From Saprospiraceae bacterium (GTDB lineage: Bacteria; Bacteroidota; Bacteroidia; Chitinophagales; Saprospiraceae): DNA of 64,000 nt. Numbering within the stretch: position 1 is the first letter of the stretch; each line of letters opens with the position of its first letter. The notes beneath the pieces are model-generated. The model ran no database searches and was not told where the DNA came from. It saw only the letters and a program-made list of their open reading frames with translations. Position numbers and translations under genes: made by a program. The stretch covers positions 3,614,719-3,678,718 of the forward strand of contig JADJXG010000001.1 in NCBI GenBank assembly GCA_016715965.1, given 5' to 3'. Of this stretch, positions 6,470 through 15,512 are shown in pieces.

Positions 6470-8495
6470 ATTATTTTTTCTTAAATCACTCTTTTGTGAT
6501 TTGTTTCTGTTTTCTATTTCTGGACTCGAACCCGTCCCCAAGTTCACTTGGGGATGACAGGGCGGCATACTAACCAACTGTACTACCGATCCATTATTTT
6601 TCTTAAATCACTCTTTTGTGATTTGTTTCTGTTTTCTATTTCTGGACTCGAACCCGTCCCCAAGTTCACTTGGGGATGACAGGGCGGCATACTAACCAAC
6701 TGTACTACCGATCCATTATTTTTTCTTAAATCACTCTTTTGTGATTTGTTTCTGTTTTCTATTTCTGGACTCGAACCCGTCCCCAAGTTCACTTGGGGAT
6801 GACAGGGAGGCATACTAACCAACTGTACTACCGATCCATTATTTTTTTTAAATCACTCTTTTGTGATTTGTTTCTGTTTTCTATTTCTGGACTCGAACCC
6901 GTCCCCAAGTTCACTTGGGGATGACAGGGCGGCATACTAACCAACTGTACTACCGATCCATTATTTTTTCTTAAATCACTCTTTTGTGATTTGTTTCTGT
7001 TTTCTATTTCTGGACTCGAACCCGTCCCCAAGTTCACTTGGGGATGACAGGGCGGCATACTAACCAACTGTACTACCGATCCATTATTTTTTTTAAATCA
7101 CTCTTTTGTGATTTGTTTCTGTTTTCTATTTCTGGACTCGAACCCGTCCCCAAGTTCACTTGGGGATGACAGGGCGGCATACTAACCAACTGTACTACCG
7201 ATCCATTATTTTTTCTTAAATCACTCTTTTGTGATTTGTTTCTGTTTTCTATTTTGGACCGGACCCCCCCCGGGGGGGGAGGGGCGGCAAACAAACCAAC
7301 TGTACTACCGTCCGATCCATTATTTTTTCTTAAATCACTCTTTTGTGATTTGTTTCTGTTTTCTATTTCTGGACTCGAACCCGTCCCCAAGTTCACTTGG
7401 GGATGACAGGGCGGCATACTAACCAACTGTACTACCGATCCATTATTTTTTCTTAAATCACTCTTTTGTGATTTGTTTCTGTTTTCTATTTCTGGACTCG
7501 AACCCGTCCCCAAGTTCACTTGGGGATGACAGGGCGGCATACTAACCAACTGTACTACCGATCCATTATTTTTTCTTAAATCACTCTTTTGTGATTTGTT
7601 TCTGTTTTCTATTTCTGGACTCGAACCCGTCCCCAAGTTCACTTGGGGATGACAGGGCGGCATACTAACCAACTGTACTACCGATCCATTATTTTTTCTT
7701 AAATCACTCTTTTGTGATTTGTTTCTGTTTTCTATTTCTGGACTCGAACCCGTCCCCAAGTTCACTTGGGGATGACAGGGCGCACTAACCAACTGTACTA
7801 CCGATCCATTATTTTTCTTAAATCACTCTTTTGTGATTTGTTTCTGTTTTCTATTTCTGGACTCGAACCCGTCCCCAAGTTCACTTGGGGATGACAGGGC
7901 GGCACACCAACTGTACTACCGATCCTATTTTTCTTAAATCACTCTTTGTGATTTGCGTTGTTTCTTTTTCGACTGGGGACAGGGCGGCATACTAACCAAC
8001 TGTACTACCGATCCATTATTTTTTCTTAAATCACTCTTTTGTGATTTGTTTCTATTTTTCGAACCCGTCCCCAAGTTCACTTGGGGATGAAGGGCGGCAT
8101 ACTAACCAACTGTACTACCGATCCATTATTTTTTCTTAAATCACTCTTTTGTGATTTGTTTCTATTTTCTATTTCTGGACTCGAACCCGTCCCCAAGTTC
8201 ACTTGGGGATGACAGGGCGGCATACTAACCAACTGTACTACCGATTCATTATTTTTTCTTAAATCACTCTTCTGTGATTTGTTTCTGTTTTCTATTTCTG
8301 GACTCGAACCCGTCCCCAAATTCACTTGGGGATGACAGGGTGGCATACTAACCAACTGTACTACCGATCCATTATTTTTTCTTAAATCACTCTTCTGTGA
8401 TTTGTTTCTGTTTTCTATTTCTGGACTCGAACCCGTCCCCAAGTTCACTTGGGGATGACAGGGCGGCAAACTACTCAGTTGACTGACAGTCCTGG
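6470..8495 (-). repeat. Tandem array of ~122-bp units carrying tRNA-Asp 5' halves
   Basis: About 17 tandem units, most 122-123 bp apart (spacings of 120, 118, 114, 110 and 89 also occur). On the minus strand each has: a spacer with an inverted repeat AAATCAC/GTGATTT; the complete tRNA-Asp 5' half from GGATCGG to anticodon GTC(A); the palindrome TCCCCAAGTGAACTTGGGGA; and CGGGTTCGAGTCC, where the T-arm stops before its 3' strand. The acceptor 3' strand is missing, so no unit can form a mature tRNA. The most upstream unit (near 8461-8495) has a divergent 5' half (CAGTCAACTGAGTAGTTTGCC). Units near 7250-7320, 7790 and 7905-8090 are irregular. Confidence 0.9.
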
Positions 8496-8519
8496 ATCTA
8501 CCAAACGTCAAATGAAACG

Positions 8520-8527
8520 CAAAAGTA
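8520..8527 (-). promoter_or_regulatory. -7 promoter box upstream of the tRNA-Asp array
   Basis: On the minus strand TACTTTTG, matching TAnnTTTG, just upstream of the degenerate first array unit. None of the regular units contains such a box, so this may be the promoter from which the whole array and the intact tRNA-Asp are read. No clear -33 element is visible. Confidence 0.4.
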
Positions 8528-8657
8528 GGATATTTTTAAATTAAGTAGTGTAAATTTTAAAAAAAATTGAATTTACCCATTGAACTGACAAAGTTGTAAT
8601 TTCGCTATTCATTATTTGCGAAAGCATTGGTCAAATAAAAGTTAAATTCTTGGTTTT

Positions 8658-9641
8658 ATGATATTTATGGAATTTGAAAAACCTTTGGAGATCCTTTATG
8701 GTCAATTGGATCAGATTAAAAAAATTGCGGAAGAGGGCTCAATAGATATGTCAGATCAAATTGCTGAACTTGAAAATAGAATAAAAACCAAGCGGAAAGA
8801 AATATATTCAAATTTAACCGGATGGCAAAAAGTACAGCTTTCTCGCCATCCTGAGAGACCCTACACACTTTACTACATATCCCAAATTTGTAAAAAATTC
8901 ACCGAATTACACGGTGACAGGCAGATTAAAGATGACAAGGCCATCGTAGGTGGAATTGGCCAAATTGAAAATCAGTCCTTTGTCATTATAGGGCATCAAA
9001 AAGGCACCTCTACGAAGCAAAGGAGTTTTCGCAATTTTGGTATGGCAAATCCCGAAGGCTATCGCAAAGCTCTACGGCTTATGAAACTGGCTGAAAAATT
9101 TAATTTTCCAGTAATTACATTTATTGATACACCAGGTGCTTATCCCGGCATTGAAGCTGAAGAACGAGGTCAAGCTGAAGCCATTGCCCGCAATTTATAC
9201 GAAATGGCGCAATTGAAGGTACCGATAATATGCTATATTATAGGAGAAGGAGCTTCAGGAGGTGCGTTGGGAATTGGAGTTGGAGATCGCGTCTTTATGT
9301 TAGAAAATACCTGGTATTCTGTCATTTCTCCTGAGTCCTGTTCCTCGATACTTTGGAGAAGTTGGGAGTATAAAGAAAAAGCGGCAGAAGCACTTAAATT
9401 AACCGCCGAGCACATGTTATCATTTAATTTAATTGATGGTATTGTAAAAGAACCTTTGGGTGGTGCTCACTCTGACCCAGAACAAATGGCCAAAAATCTA
9501 AAAAAGCACATCAAATCTACTTTGGATGAGTTGATCCAATTAAAGACGGAGGATTTGATTCATAAAAGAATTGAAAAATATGTTCACATGGGTAAATTTA
9601 TAGAGAATGAGACTGGAACAGAAACTGAAAACGTTTCATGA
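8658..9641 (+). CDS. accA: Acetyl-CoA carboxylase carboxyltransferase subunit alpha
   Basis: 327 residues. With AccD it transfers CO2 from carboxybiotin to acetyl-CoA, making malonyl-CoA for fatty acid synthesis. Typical AccA segments are present: FEKPLEILYGQ at the N-terminus, RHPERPYTLYYI, FTELHGDR, FIDTPGAYPGIEAEERGQ, and the oxyanion-hole region GEGASGGALGIGVGDRV. A second in-frame ATG at 8667 (MEFEKP) fits the family start equally well. It overlaps dapA by 4 nt, so the two are co-transcribed. Confidence 0.96.
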   Translation: MIFMEFEKPLEILYGQLDQIKKIAEEGSIDMSDQIAELENRIKTKRKEIYSNLTGWQKVQLSRHPERPYTLYYISQICKKFTELHGDRQIKDDKAIVGGIGQIENQSFVIIGHQKGTSTKQRSFRNFGMANPEGYRKALRLMKLAEKFNFPVITFIDTPGAYPGIEAEERGQAEAIARNLYEMAQLKVPIICYIIGEGASGGALGIGVGDRVFMLENTWYSVISPESCSSILWRSWEYKEKAAEALKLTAEHMLSFNLIDGIVKEPLGGAHSDPEQMAKNLKKHIKSTLDELIQLKTEDLIHKRIEKYVHMGKFIENETGTETENVS

Positions 9642-10534
9642 TGCCTGACTATAGTTATTTAAGAGGAACGGGTGTGGCATTGATAACTCCTTTCAATTTG
9701 GATGGCTCTATTGATTTTTTGTCACTGGAAAAAATCATTGAACATTGCCTACAAGGAGGAGTTGAGACTTTGGTCAGTATGGGAACTACCGGAGAAAGTG
9801 TAACGCTTACTCCGACTGAAAAATCTGAAGTAATTAGGTTTACCATCCGACAAAACAAGGGAAGGGCGAAAATTATGGTTGGCGTTGGTGGGAACAATAC
9901 AGCAGAGTTGGTCAAAGAACTTAAAGAACTTGACCCTAGTGGCATTGATGCTATTTTATCCAGTAGTCCAGCCTATAATAAGCCAAGCCAGGAAGGTATT
10001 TATCAACATTACATGAGTCTGGAAAATGCCAGTTCTTTGCCAATTATTATTTACAATGTACCAGGTCGTACTTCTTCCAATATTACAGCAGAAACCTGTC
10101 TTCGGCTTGCCCACCAATCGGATAAATTTGCAGGAGTCAAAGAAGCATCAGGTGATTTGGCACAAGCCACCAAAATTATCAAAGATAAACCAGGGCATTT
10201 TTTAGTATTATCGGGCGATGATCCATTGGCACTTGCCCTTATGGGTCTTGGCGGGGATGGTGTTATTTCCGTTATTGCAAATGCATATCCAGAATTTTCT
10301 CAAATAATTCGGGAAGCTCTCAGTGGAAATTTTAATACAGCAAGAATTCTAAACCACCGTTTATTTGATATCCACAAATGGTTATATGTTGATGGAAATC
10401 CTTCAGGCATTAAAGCGGCGTGTCATTTAAAAGGGCTCTGTGAGAATAAACTTAGACTGCCACTAGTTCCTATGTCAGAACAAAATTTTATTAAATTGAA
10501 AGAAGAAATGCAAAGGGTTTATAACAACAACTAA
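9638..10534 (+). CDS. dapA: 4-hydroxy-tetrahydrodipicolinate synthase
   Basis: 298 residues, a TIM-barrel aldolase that condenses pyruvate with aspartate semialdehyde on the lysine/diaminopimelate pathway. The N-terminus GTGVALITPFN, the GTTGESVTL phosphate/carboxylate loop, the catalytic tyrosine in YNVPGRTSSN and the Schiff-base lysine in FAGVKEASGD are all present. Length is normal. The start overlaps the accA stop (ATGA). lysA, acting later in the same pathway, is also in this window at 57.5 kb but is not linked. Confidence 0.96.
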   Translation: MMPDYSYLRGTGVALITPFNLDGSIDFLSLEKIIEHCLQGGVETLVSMGTTGESVTLTPTEKSEVIRFTIRQNKGRAKIMVGVGGNNTAELVKELKELDPSGIDAILSSSPAYNKPSQEGIYQHYMSLENASSLPIIIYNVPGRTSSNITAETCLRLAHQSDKFAGVKEASGDLAQATKIIKDKPGHFLVLSGDDPLALALMGLGGDGVISVIANAYPEFSQIIREALSGNFNTARILNHRLFDIHKWLYVDGNPSGIKAACHLKGLCENKLRLPLVPMSEQNFIKLKEEMQRVYNNN

Positions 10535-10640
10535 GCTTTCTACCTTCAATTTTTGTTGCTTCTTTTTATTATTCACTCAACATAATTTGACTTGTAAGTT
10601 TAAAAGAATATTGCAAAACCAATAAATCATTCAGAGATCC

Positions 10641-11207
10641 TTATTCCTCTTTTTCTTCATCGATTTCTCCGAGGATTTTCTTTGATGGAAATCTAGCTTC
10701 TGTTGATAGCATAAGCCCTTTCGTAAAATTTTGATCTGACTCAAATCCGTACGCATGTATTACTTCCTGATCGCGGGATAGCCTTACAAATTTATAAGTA
10801 TATACTTTCCTTGCGCGTTCATCCCAGACCAATTCTGAAGTTTCAAGTTTTTCACCTTTTGGATTGTCCAAAACGACATTTTCAGAAAGGTAGGTTTTTC
10901 CTTCTTCGGGTACACGTATGGCATATTTAGAATGTAGTATATTGGTTATTTCACCATTGGAATAGAAAATGGCTTTCATTCCATTCGGAAATTCATCCTT
11001 GCTTGCACCTTGTTTATAATGTCTGATCATAACTGGTGCTATTACCCTTAAGATTAATTTACCAGTATCCGTGTATATTAATTCAACTTCTGTGAGATAT
11101 TCCTTATCCAATAGTTCTACAGCTTCTTGATCAGACATCTCTTTGGAAGATTCTCGACAAGAAAAGCATATTAAAATTAAAAAGAATTGAAAATAGATCC
11201 GAATCAT
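10641..11207 (-). CDS. lptC: LPS export ABC transporter periplasmic protein LptC
   Basis: 188 residues with a lipoprotein-like N-terminus (MIRIYFQFFLILICFSCRES; lipobox cysteine near 17). The rest matches LptC, with the beta-jellyroll segments ELIYTDTGKLILRVIAPVM, the Bacteroidota-typical FPNGMKAIFYSNGE and YLSENVVLDNPKGEKLET. LptC couples the LptBFG pump to the LptA bridge in carrying lipopolysaccharide to the outer membrane. It overlaps the upstream T9SS gene by 4 nt. Confidence 0.88.
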   Translation of the reverse strand: MIRIYFQFFLILICFSCRESSKEMSDQEAVELLDKEYLTEVELIYTDTGKLILRVIAPVMIRHYKQGASKDEFPNGMKAIFYSNGEITNILHSKYAIRVPEEGKTYLSENVVLDNPKGEKLETSELVWDERARKVYTYKFVRLSRDQEVIHAYGFESDQNFTKGLMLSTEARFPSKKILGEIDEEKEE

Positions 11208-13282
11208 CGAATTACGGTGATGTCTCCAGAAAAATCTACTACCACATCATCTATAAATCTGGCTTTAACAAGCCAGGCATAAACACCCGGCAAGGCAAAC
11301 TGAGCACCGATTTTGCCATCCCAAAGTTTGAAATGTTCACCGGAAGGAATATTTTCTCTTTTATAAACCCTGCCACCCCAACGATCATATACTTCCACTA
11401 AATCAAATCCTGCCAAACCTTGATCCATGGTACTAGAAAAAAAATCATTGATGTTGTCTCCGTTCACTGAAATGACATTTGGAAAATACAGGGGATATGG
11501 TTTATTTACTTTGATAAAAACAGAATCAATGCCAACACAACCGTTCAGATCAGTGGCTGTCACTTTTACATAACCATCCTTTAGTGGAACAAAATCAATG
11601 GATTGACAGTCTGTGCAATTTTGAGGAATTCCTTCCCACGTATAGGTGTATAAATTAGTGGGATTGACTTGAGCGGTTAATTGCACCATGTCCCCTAAAG
11701 TAATATTAAAGTCGGGACCCAAGTCTACTACTACTGGAGGTGGTTCGTCAATAAACACATTGACCCAGGTTTCACATCCTTTGGCATCCTGAATAAAAAT
11801 TCTGTAAGGACCTGCTGCCAGTTGTGCAAGTTCTTTGATCGGGTAATAATTTATACCATCAATACTAAATTGATAAAACCTTTCCTGGGTTTCCTGATCG
11901 ATGTATGGAGAACCCATTTGGCCACTAAATACTATTTTTCCATTTTTATCTCCAAAGCATTTCACATGAATCACACTATCAATCAGCAACCTTAAAGTAG
12001 GCAGATCTTCACAACAGGGCAAAACATCAATTCTTCTGACTTCGGTTAATTTACATCCTGTGTTGGTCTCCAATGTCAGTGTAATGAATTTTTCCCCAAA
12101 TGAATAATAATTGACGGTATGCGGTCCCACCCCAGAGGCGGTTTGAGGCAAAGCGTCTAATCCAAAATTCCATTCCCTGACTCTGATTCCTCCGCTATAA
12201 CTGGTAGAATCAACGGCAAAAAAATCGGTATCACATTTGAGACCCTCCGTAGGGAAAACAACAAAATTTGGATCCGGGCCATCAAAATCGCAATTACCCC
12301 AGTCCATGCTAAATCCTACACCTGTATTTGAGAAATTATTGATGACCAAAGCGTACGCCTTACCTGCTTGCATTGGTAAAAATTGACAAAACCCATCTTC
12401 TCCTGCATTGCAGTTAAAATTTTCAGTGATATCGGTAGAAGTCAAATTAAGACCAGTACTACCTGTGGCGCCAGTGCAGGGAGGTGCAGTCGCATTGCAC
12501 CGCTGGATTATTTTTCCGGAACAATTGTGAACACCATTGGGTAATTCGTACACCGCAAAGTCAATGTCATCGCTAGGATTGAGAGGAGTGATTGTAAAAG
12601 TCAGATTGCAATCCGTTTTGGAAATCCATGTATACCAAGTTGATTGGGATTCTGAAGAATTTGAACCCCCTCCTTCTCCAAGACAAGAGTCATTGGCCTC
12701 GTTACGGTCTTGACCAGCGCCGCTAAAGGATTGATTGACAAATGGATTGTTATTACACAAAACTGTTGCATTTCTACAATCTTGTTCTGCCTTAGCAGGA
12801 GGGAAAAAGTTATTGATACATATTTGAAAAGTTCCTGTAGAGCCACCCATACCAGCCACGCGGACCAGATAATCCCTGCCTACAATCAAACCAGCCTCAT
12901 ACATAGACAAAACACCTGAGTTACTCAAGCCGCAATTGACTTCTTGTAAGGTTCCACCACAAACACCTGTATAGATAGCAGCCATCATTCGAGGCAAAGT
13001 ACCTCCTGAATTCCCCGCAGGATTGGCTCCAATAATGGTAAATGCAACATCCGATGCGAAAGCGCGAAAACTGAACCAAACGTCAGGTGCAACTCCTGAC
13101 CAGCATGTGGCCGCGCCATATCCGGATGGAGTGGCGCCCACCACCGTAAATTCACCAATATTGCTGCAATACTTTGTAATGTCAGAAAGCCTTACAGGCC
13201 CATTGCAATCATCGTTGGCTGGTTGTCCAATAATCGCCTGAATGGCAAGCATGTATGTTAAAATAAAAAATAATTTCCTCAT
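11204..13282 (-). CDS. Large secreted protein with gliding-motility-type (type B) T9SS sorting domain
   Basis: 692 residues with a signal peptide (MRKLFFILTYMLAIQAIIGQ). Two early segments look like carbohydrate-binding or pre-peptidase beta domains (DVWFSFRAFASDVAFTI; STWYTWISKTDCNLTFTITP). A PKD-like stretch follows (VREWNFGLDALPQTAS...GEKFITLTLET). The C-terminal ~90 residues are the gliding-motility C-terminal domain (YFPNVISVNGDNINDFF, then VEVYDRWGGRVYK and a final FSGDITVIR), the type B signal for the type IX system. Probably a cell-surface protein; the ligand is unknown. Confidence 0.88.
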   Translation of the reverse strand: MRKLFFILTYMLAIQAIIGQPANDDCNGPVRLSDITKYCSNIGEFTVVGATPSGYGAATCWSGVAPDVWFSFRAFASDVAFTIIGANPAGNSGGTLPRMMAAIYTGVCGGTLQEVNCGLSNSGVLSMYEAGLIVGRDYLVRVAGMGGSTGTFQICINNFFPPAKAEQDCRNATVLCNNNPFVNQSFSGAGQDRNEANDSCLGEGGGSNSSESQSTWYTWISKTDCNLTFTITPLNPSDDIDFAVYELPNGVHNCSGKIIQRCNATAPPCTGATGSTGLNLTSTDITENFNCNAGEDGFCQFLPMQAGKAYALVINNFSNTGVGFSMDWGNCDFDGPDPNFVVFPTEGLKCDTDFFAVDSTSYSGGIRVREWNFGLDALPQTASGVGPHTVNYYSFGEKFITLTLETNTGCKLTEVRRIDVLPCCEDLPTLRLLIDSVIHVKCFGDKNGKIVFSGQMGSPYIDQETQERFYQFSIDGINYYPIKELAQLAAGPYRIFIQDAKGCETWVNVFIDEPPPVVVDLGPDFNITLGDMVQLTAQVNPTNLYTYTWEGIPQNCTDCQSIDFVPLKDGYVKVTATDLNGCVGIDSVFIKVNKPYPLYFPNVISVNGDNINDFFSSTMDQGLAGFDLVEVYDRWGGRVYKRENIPSGEHFKLWDGKIGAQFALPGVYAWLVKARFIDDVVVDFSGDITVIR

Positions 13283-13423
13283 TTGTTAGTCGTTGGTCTT
13301 TCTGATGACGACATAAGTAACAAAAAAGTGCTACTTTGTATTAAAATTAACGCTAAATTAGCACAAATCGATATATCTTTAGAAGATCCCAGGATATTCC
13401 CCATGAAATATAGTACTTTCGAT

Positions 13424-13431
13424 TAATTTTG
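13424..13431 (+). promoter_or_regulatory. -7 promoter box of pssA-purS-rsmI
   Basis: TAATTTTG matches TAnnTTTG. Transcription would begin near 13437, which excludes a CTG at 13433 and supports the TTG at 13451 as the pssA start. Confidence 0.5.
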
Positions 13432-13450
13432 CCTGAAAATCAGGCTCAGT

Positions 13451-14146
13451 TTGTTTACCATTCCAAACTTATTGACAGCTTTAAACTTGTTTTTGGGAGC
13501 AATCCATTGTGTATTTTTAGCTCAAGGAATCTGGGATTATACCTTTTTACTTTTGGGATTGTGCTTGCTTGCAGATCTATTGGATGGATTAGTTGCCAGA
13601 ACCTTAAATCAAAACTCAGCCTTAGGAATCCAATTGGATTCTCTGGCAGATGTGGTTTCCTTTGGATTGGTGGCAGGAATAATGAGCTATCAACTTTTGT
13701 TATCTCATGATATACCTGGTCTCGCATACCTTGGATTTGTATTAACTTTGGGCGCCGCATTCAGACTGGCCAGATTTAACCTCTCCACACATCTGAATTC
13801 AAAGCACTTTGACGGCTTACCCGTACCTGCGATGGCTGTTTTTTTTGCTGGATTAAACCCTTTGGCAAATAGCAACAACTCTTTCAATTATTACAGTTAC
13901 CTTGGCCCTATTCCAATGGTAATTCTGATCTTGGTTCTGACAGGCTGGATGATTTCTAAATTTCCAGTGATCAAAGTTGAACCTAAACCGCAATGGGTAA
14001 AAAATTATCCACTTCTTTGTTTTGTCATTCTGGGCTGTTTTTTATTTGTAATAATGGGATATGCTATTTTTATGTCGGTTGCCATCATTTTTTATTCCTT
14101 ATATAGTCTATTTAAATTAAATCAAGTTGCTCAAAAATCTTTATGA
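13451..14146 (+). CDS. pssA: CDP-diacylglycerol--serine O-phosphatidyltransferase
   Basis: 231 residues, an integral membrane CDP-alcohol phosphotransferase making phosphatidylserine, the precursor of phosphatidylethanolamine. The family signature D-G-x2-A-R-x8-G-x3-D-x3-D is complete (LLDGLVARTLNQNSALGIQLDSLAD). About seven hydrophobic segments follow the N-terminal FTIPNLLTALNLFLG. There is no ATG in front of the conserved start, so translation likely begins at TTG (13451). The 3' end overlaps purS by 4 nt. Confidence 0.93.
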   Translation: MFTIPNLLTALNLFLGAIHCVFLAQGIWDYTFLLLGLCLLADLLDGLVARTLNQNSALGIQLDSLADVVSFGLVAGIMSYQLLLSHDIPGLAYLGFVLTLGAAFRLARFNLSTHLNSKHFDGLPVPAMAVFFAGLNPLANSNNSFNYYSYLGPIPMVILILVLTGWMISKFPVIKVEPKPQWVKNYPLLCFVILGCFLFVIMGYAIFMSVAIIFYSLYSLFKLNQVAQKSL

Positions 14147-14397
14147 AAAAATTTCAAATACACATTGACATCATGCCCCACAAAGAATTGTTGGATCCTC
14201 AGGGAAAGACGGTTACCCTCAATATATCTCACATGGATATACAAGGAGTGGAGGATGTTAGAATTGGAAAACACATTCAAATGACTGTCAATGCATCAGA
14301 TGAGGCGTCAGCATCTCAAATTGCAGAGAATTCCTGCAAGAAATTATTGGCCAATTTGATCACTGAAACTTATAGTTACCAAATCACAGAGATTTAA
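14143..14397 (+). CDS. purS: Phosphoribosylformylglycinamidine synthase subunit PurS
   Basis: 84 residues. PurS is the small subunit that joins PurQ and PurL in the FGAM synthase step of purine synthesis. The sequence has the PurS pattern: IDIMPHKELLDPQGKTV, then a GVEDVRIGKHI strand and the C-terminal AENSCKKLLANLITETYSY. It sits between pssA (4-nt overlap) and rsmI, apart from other pur genes, an arrangement suggesting translational coupling. Confidence 0.9.
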   Translation: MKKFQIHIDIMPHKELLDPQGKTVTLNISHMDIQGVEDVRIGKHIQMTVNASDEASASQIAENSCKKLLANLITETYSYQITEI

Positions 14398-14399
14398 CT

Positions 14400-15077
14400 T
14401 TGCTCTATCTTGTTCCTACTCCAATCGGTCATAAGGGTGATATCACCTTCCGCGCAATTGAAGTGCTTCAATCCTGTGATTTGATTCTGGCTGAAGATAC
14501 AAGGGTAAGTAAACCCTTTTTAAAATCTCTTGGAATCGAAAAAGAGATCAGGAGTTTTCACAGCTATAACGAACACAGGATACAACAAAATATTATCGAA
14601 TTTTTGAAATCCGGAAAAACAGCAGCTTTGATTTCTGATGCGGGTACTCCAGGTATTTCAGATCCAGCCTTTCTGCTTGTTCGTGCATGTCGCGAGGTGG
14701 ATATTAAAGTTTGTGCATTGCCCGGTCCAACAGCGTTTGTGCCTGCATTGGTTGCATCGGGTTTGCCCACAGATAAATTTTTTTTTCAGGGTTTTTTACC
14801 TCAAAAGAAAGGCCGTCAATCACAATTGAATTGGTTGACCAGCCTCCCCTGTACAATTATTCTCTATGAGGCTCCCCACAGGATTGAAAAATTGGTAACA
14901 GAATGTATTTCAATTTTTGGAGAAGAACGAAAAGCTAGCTTTGTCAAAGAAATTTCAAAAATGTTTGAAAAATACTTTTGTGGTACTTTGATTGAAATCA
15001 AGGAAAAATTAAAAACAGAAAAAATCGTAGGAGAATGGGTCGTAATTATTGGCCCTCCAAACAAGCGATCAGAATAA
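14400..15077 (+). CDS. rsmI: 16S rRNA (cytidine(1402)-2'-O)-methyltransferase
   Basis: 225 residues. RsmI 2'-O-methylates C1402 in the decoding centre of 16S rRNA using SAM. The tetrapyrrole-methylase fold is clear: LYLVPTPIGHKGDITFRA at the start, LILAEDTRVS, the SAM-binding SDAGTPGISDP, and GPTAFVPALVASGLPTDKF followed by FFQGFLPQKKGR. It begins at a TTG two bases after the purS stop; no ATG fits the conserved N-terminus. Confidence 0.94.
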   Translation: MLYLVPTPIGHKGDITFRAIEVLQSCDLILAEDTRVSKPFLKSLGIEKEIRSFHSYNEHRIQQNIIEFLKSGKTAALISDAGTPGISDPAFLLVRACREVDIKVCALPGPTAFVPALVASGLPTDKFFFQGFLPQKKGRQSQLNWLTSLPCTIILYEAPHRIEKLVTECISIFGEERKASFVKEISKMFEKYFCGTLIEIKEKLKTEKIVGEWVVIIGPPNKRSE

Positions 15078-15088
15078 TTGCATTGGTG

Positions 15089-15442
15089 TCATTCTTTATC
15101 CAGGTTTGGTCTATTTAGTCTGTATATGCTTGTATAATAAATGCCAACAGATAAAAATCCCATTGTAAATGGAATCAATGCAAAATATTCCAGATTTTCT
15201 CTTTCATAAAACTCACAAGCCATCCAAAAAGAGTTGGCAGAAATTTACATACAAACCGATAGTTGAATCCAAAATTCAGATGAACGATTGTTGTAATCTT
15301 TTACCGCAATCAAAATGGCCACCATCACAGTTGGCAATATCATAAAAAGTCCAAATCCTTTCCAATTCATCAGCCAGGCTGTATCCTTGAGCAACCATAA
15401 CAAAATATGTATATGCTCAAACTTCCTAGTGGTAGAAATCAT
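15089..15442 (-). pseudogene. Small conserved membrane protein interrupted by an in-frame stop
   Basis: A 117-codon frame split by one TAA at 15245-15247. The first part (MISTTRKFEHIHILLWLLKD, then a hydrophobic GLFMILPTVMVAILIAVKD) is followed in the same frame by ISANSFWMACEFYERENLEY and a second hydrophobic segment FALIPFTMGFLSVGIYY. Continuity of frame and hydrophobic pattern across the stop shows it was one gene of ~2-4 membrane segments. I do not recognise a function. Either a recent nonsense mutation or a sequence error. Confidence 0.65.
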
Positions 15443-15512
15443 GCGTCAATAAACAATCCTATATATAAACTTCGTATGAAACCAATGCCAAAAAGTAAAA
15501 TTTAATTTTGAC

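Noticed and set aside
7231..7422. Plus-strand frame over the GC-rich aberrant unit
   Set aside because: A chance frame created by the poly-C/poly-G stretch.
6470..8495. CRISPR array
   Set aside because: The whole ~122-bp unit is conserved, with no unique spacers, and it contains recognisable tRNA-Asp sequence; no cas genes nearby.
6392..8511. Long minus-strand open frames through the repeat array (up to 239 residues, repeated NRNKSQKSDLRKNNGS peptides)
   Set aside because: They are translations of the tRNA half and spacer; unit lengths of 122 and 123 alternate, so the frame is not kept, and no start site or protein family fits.
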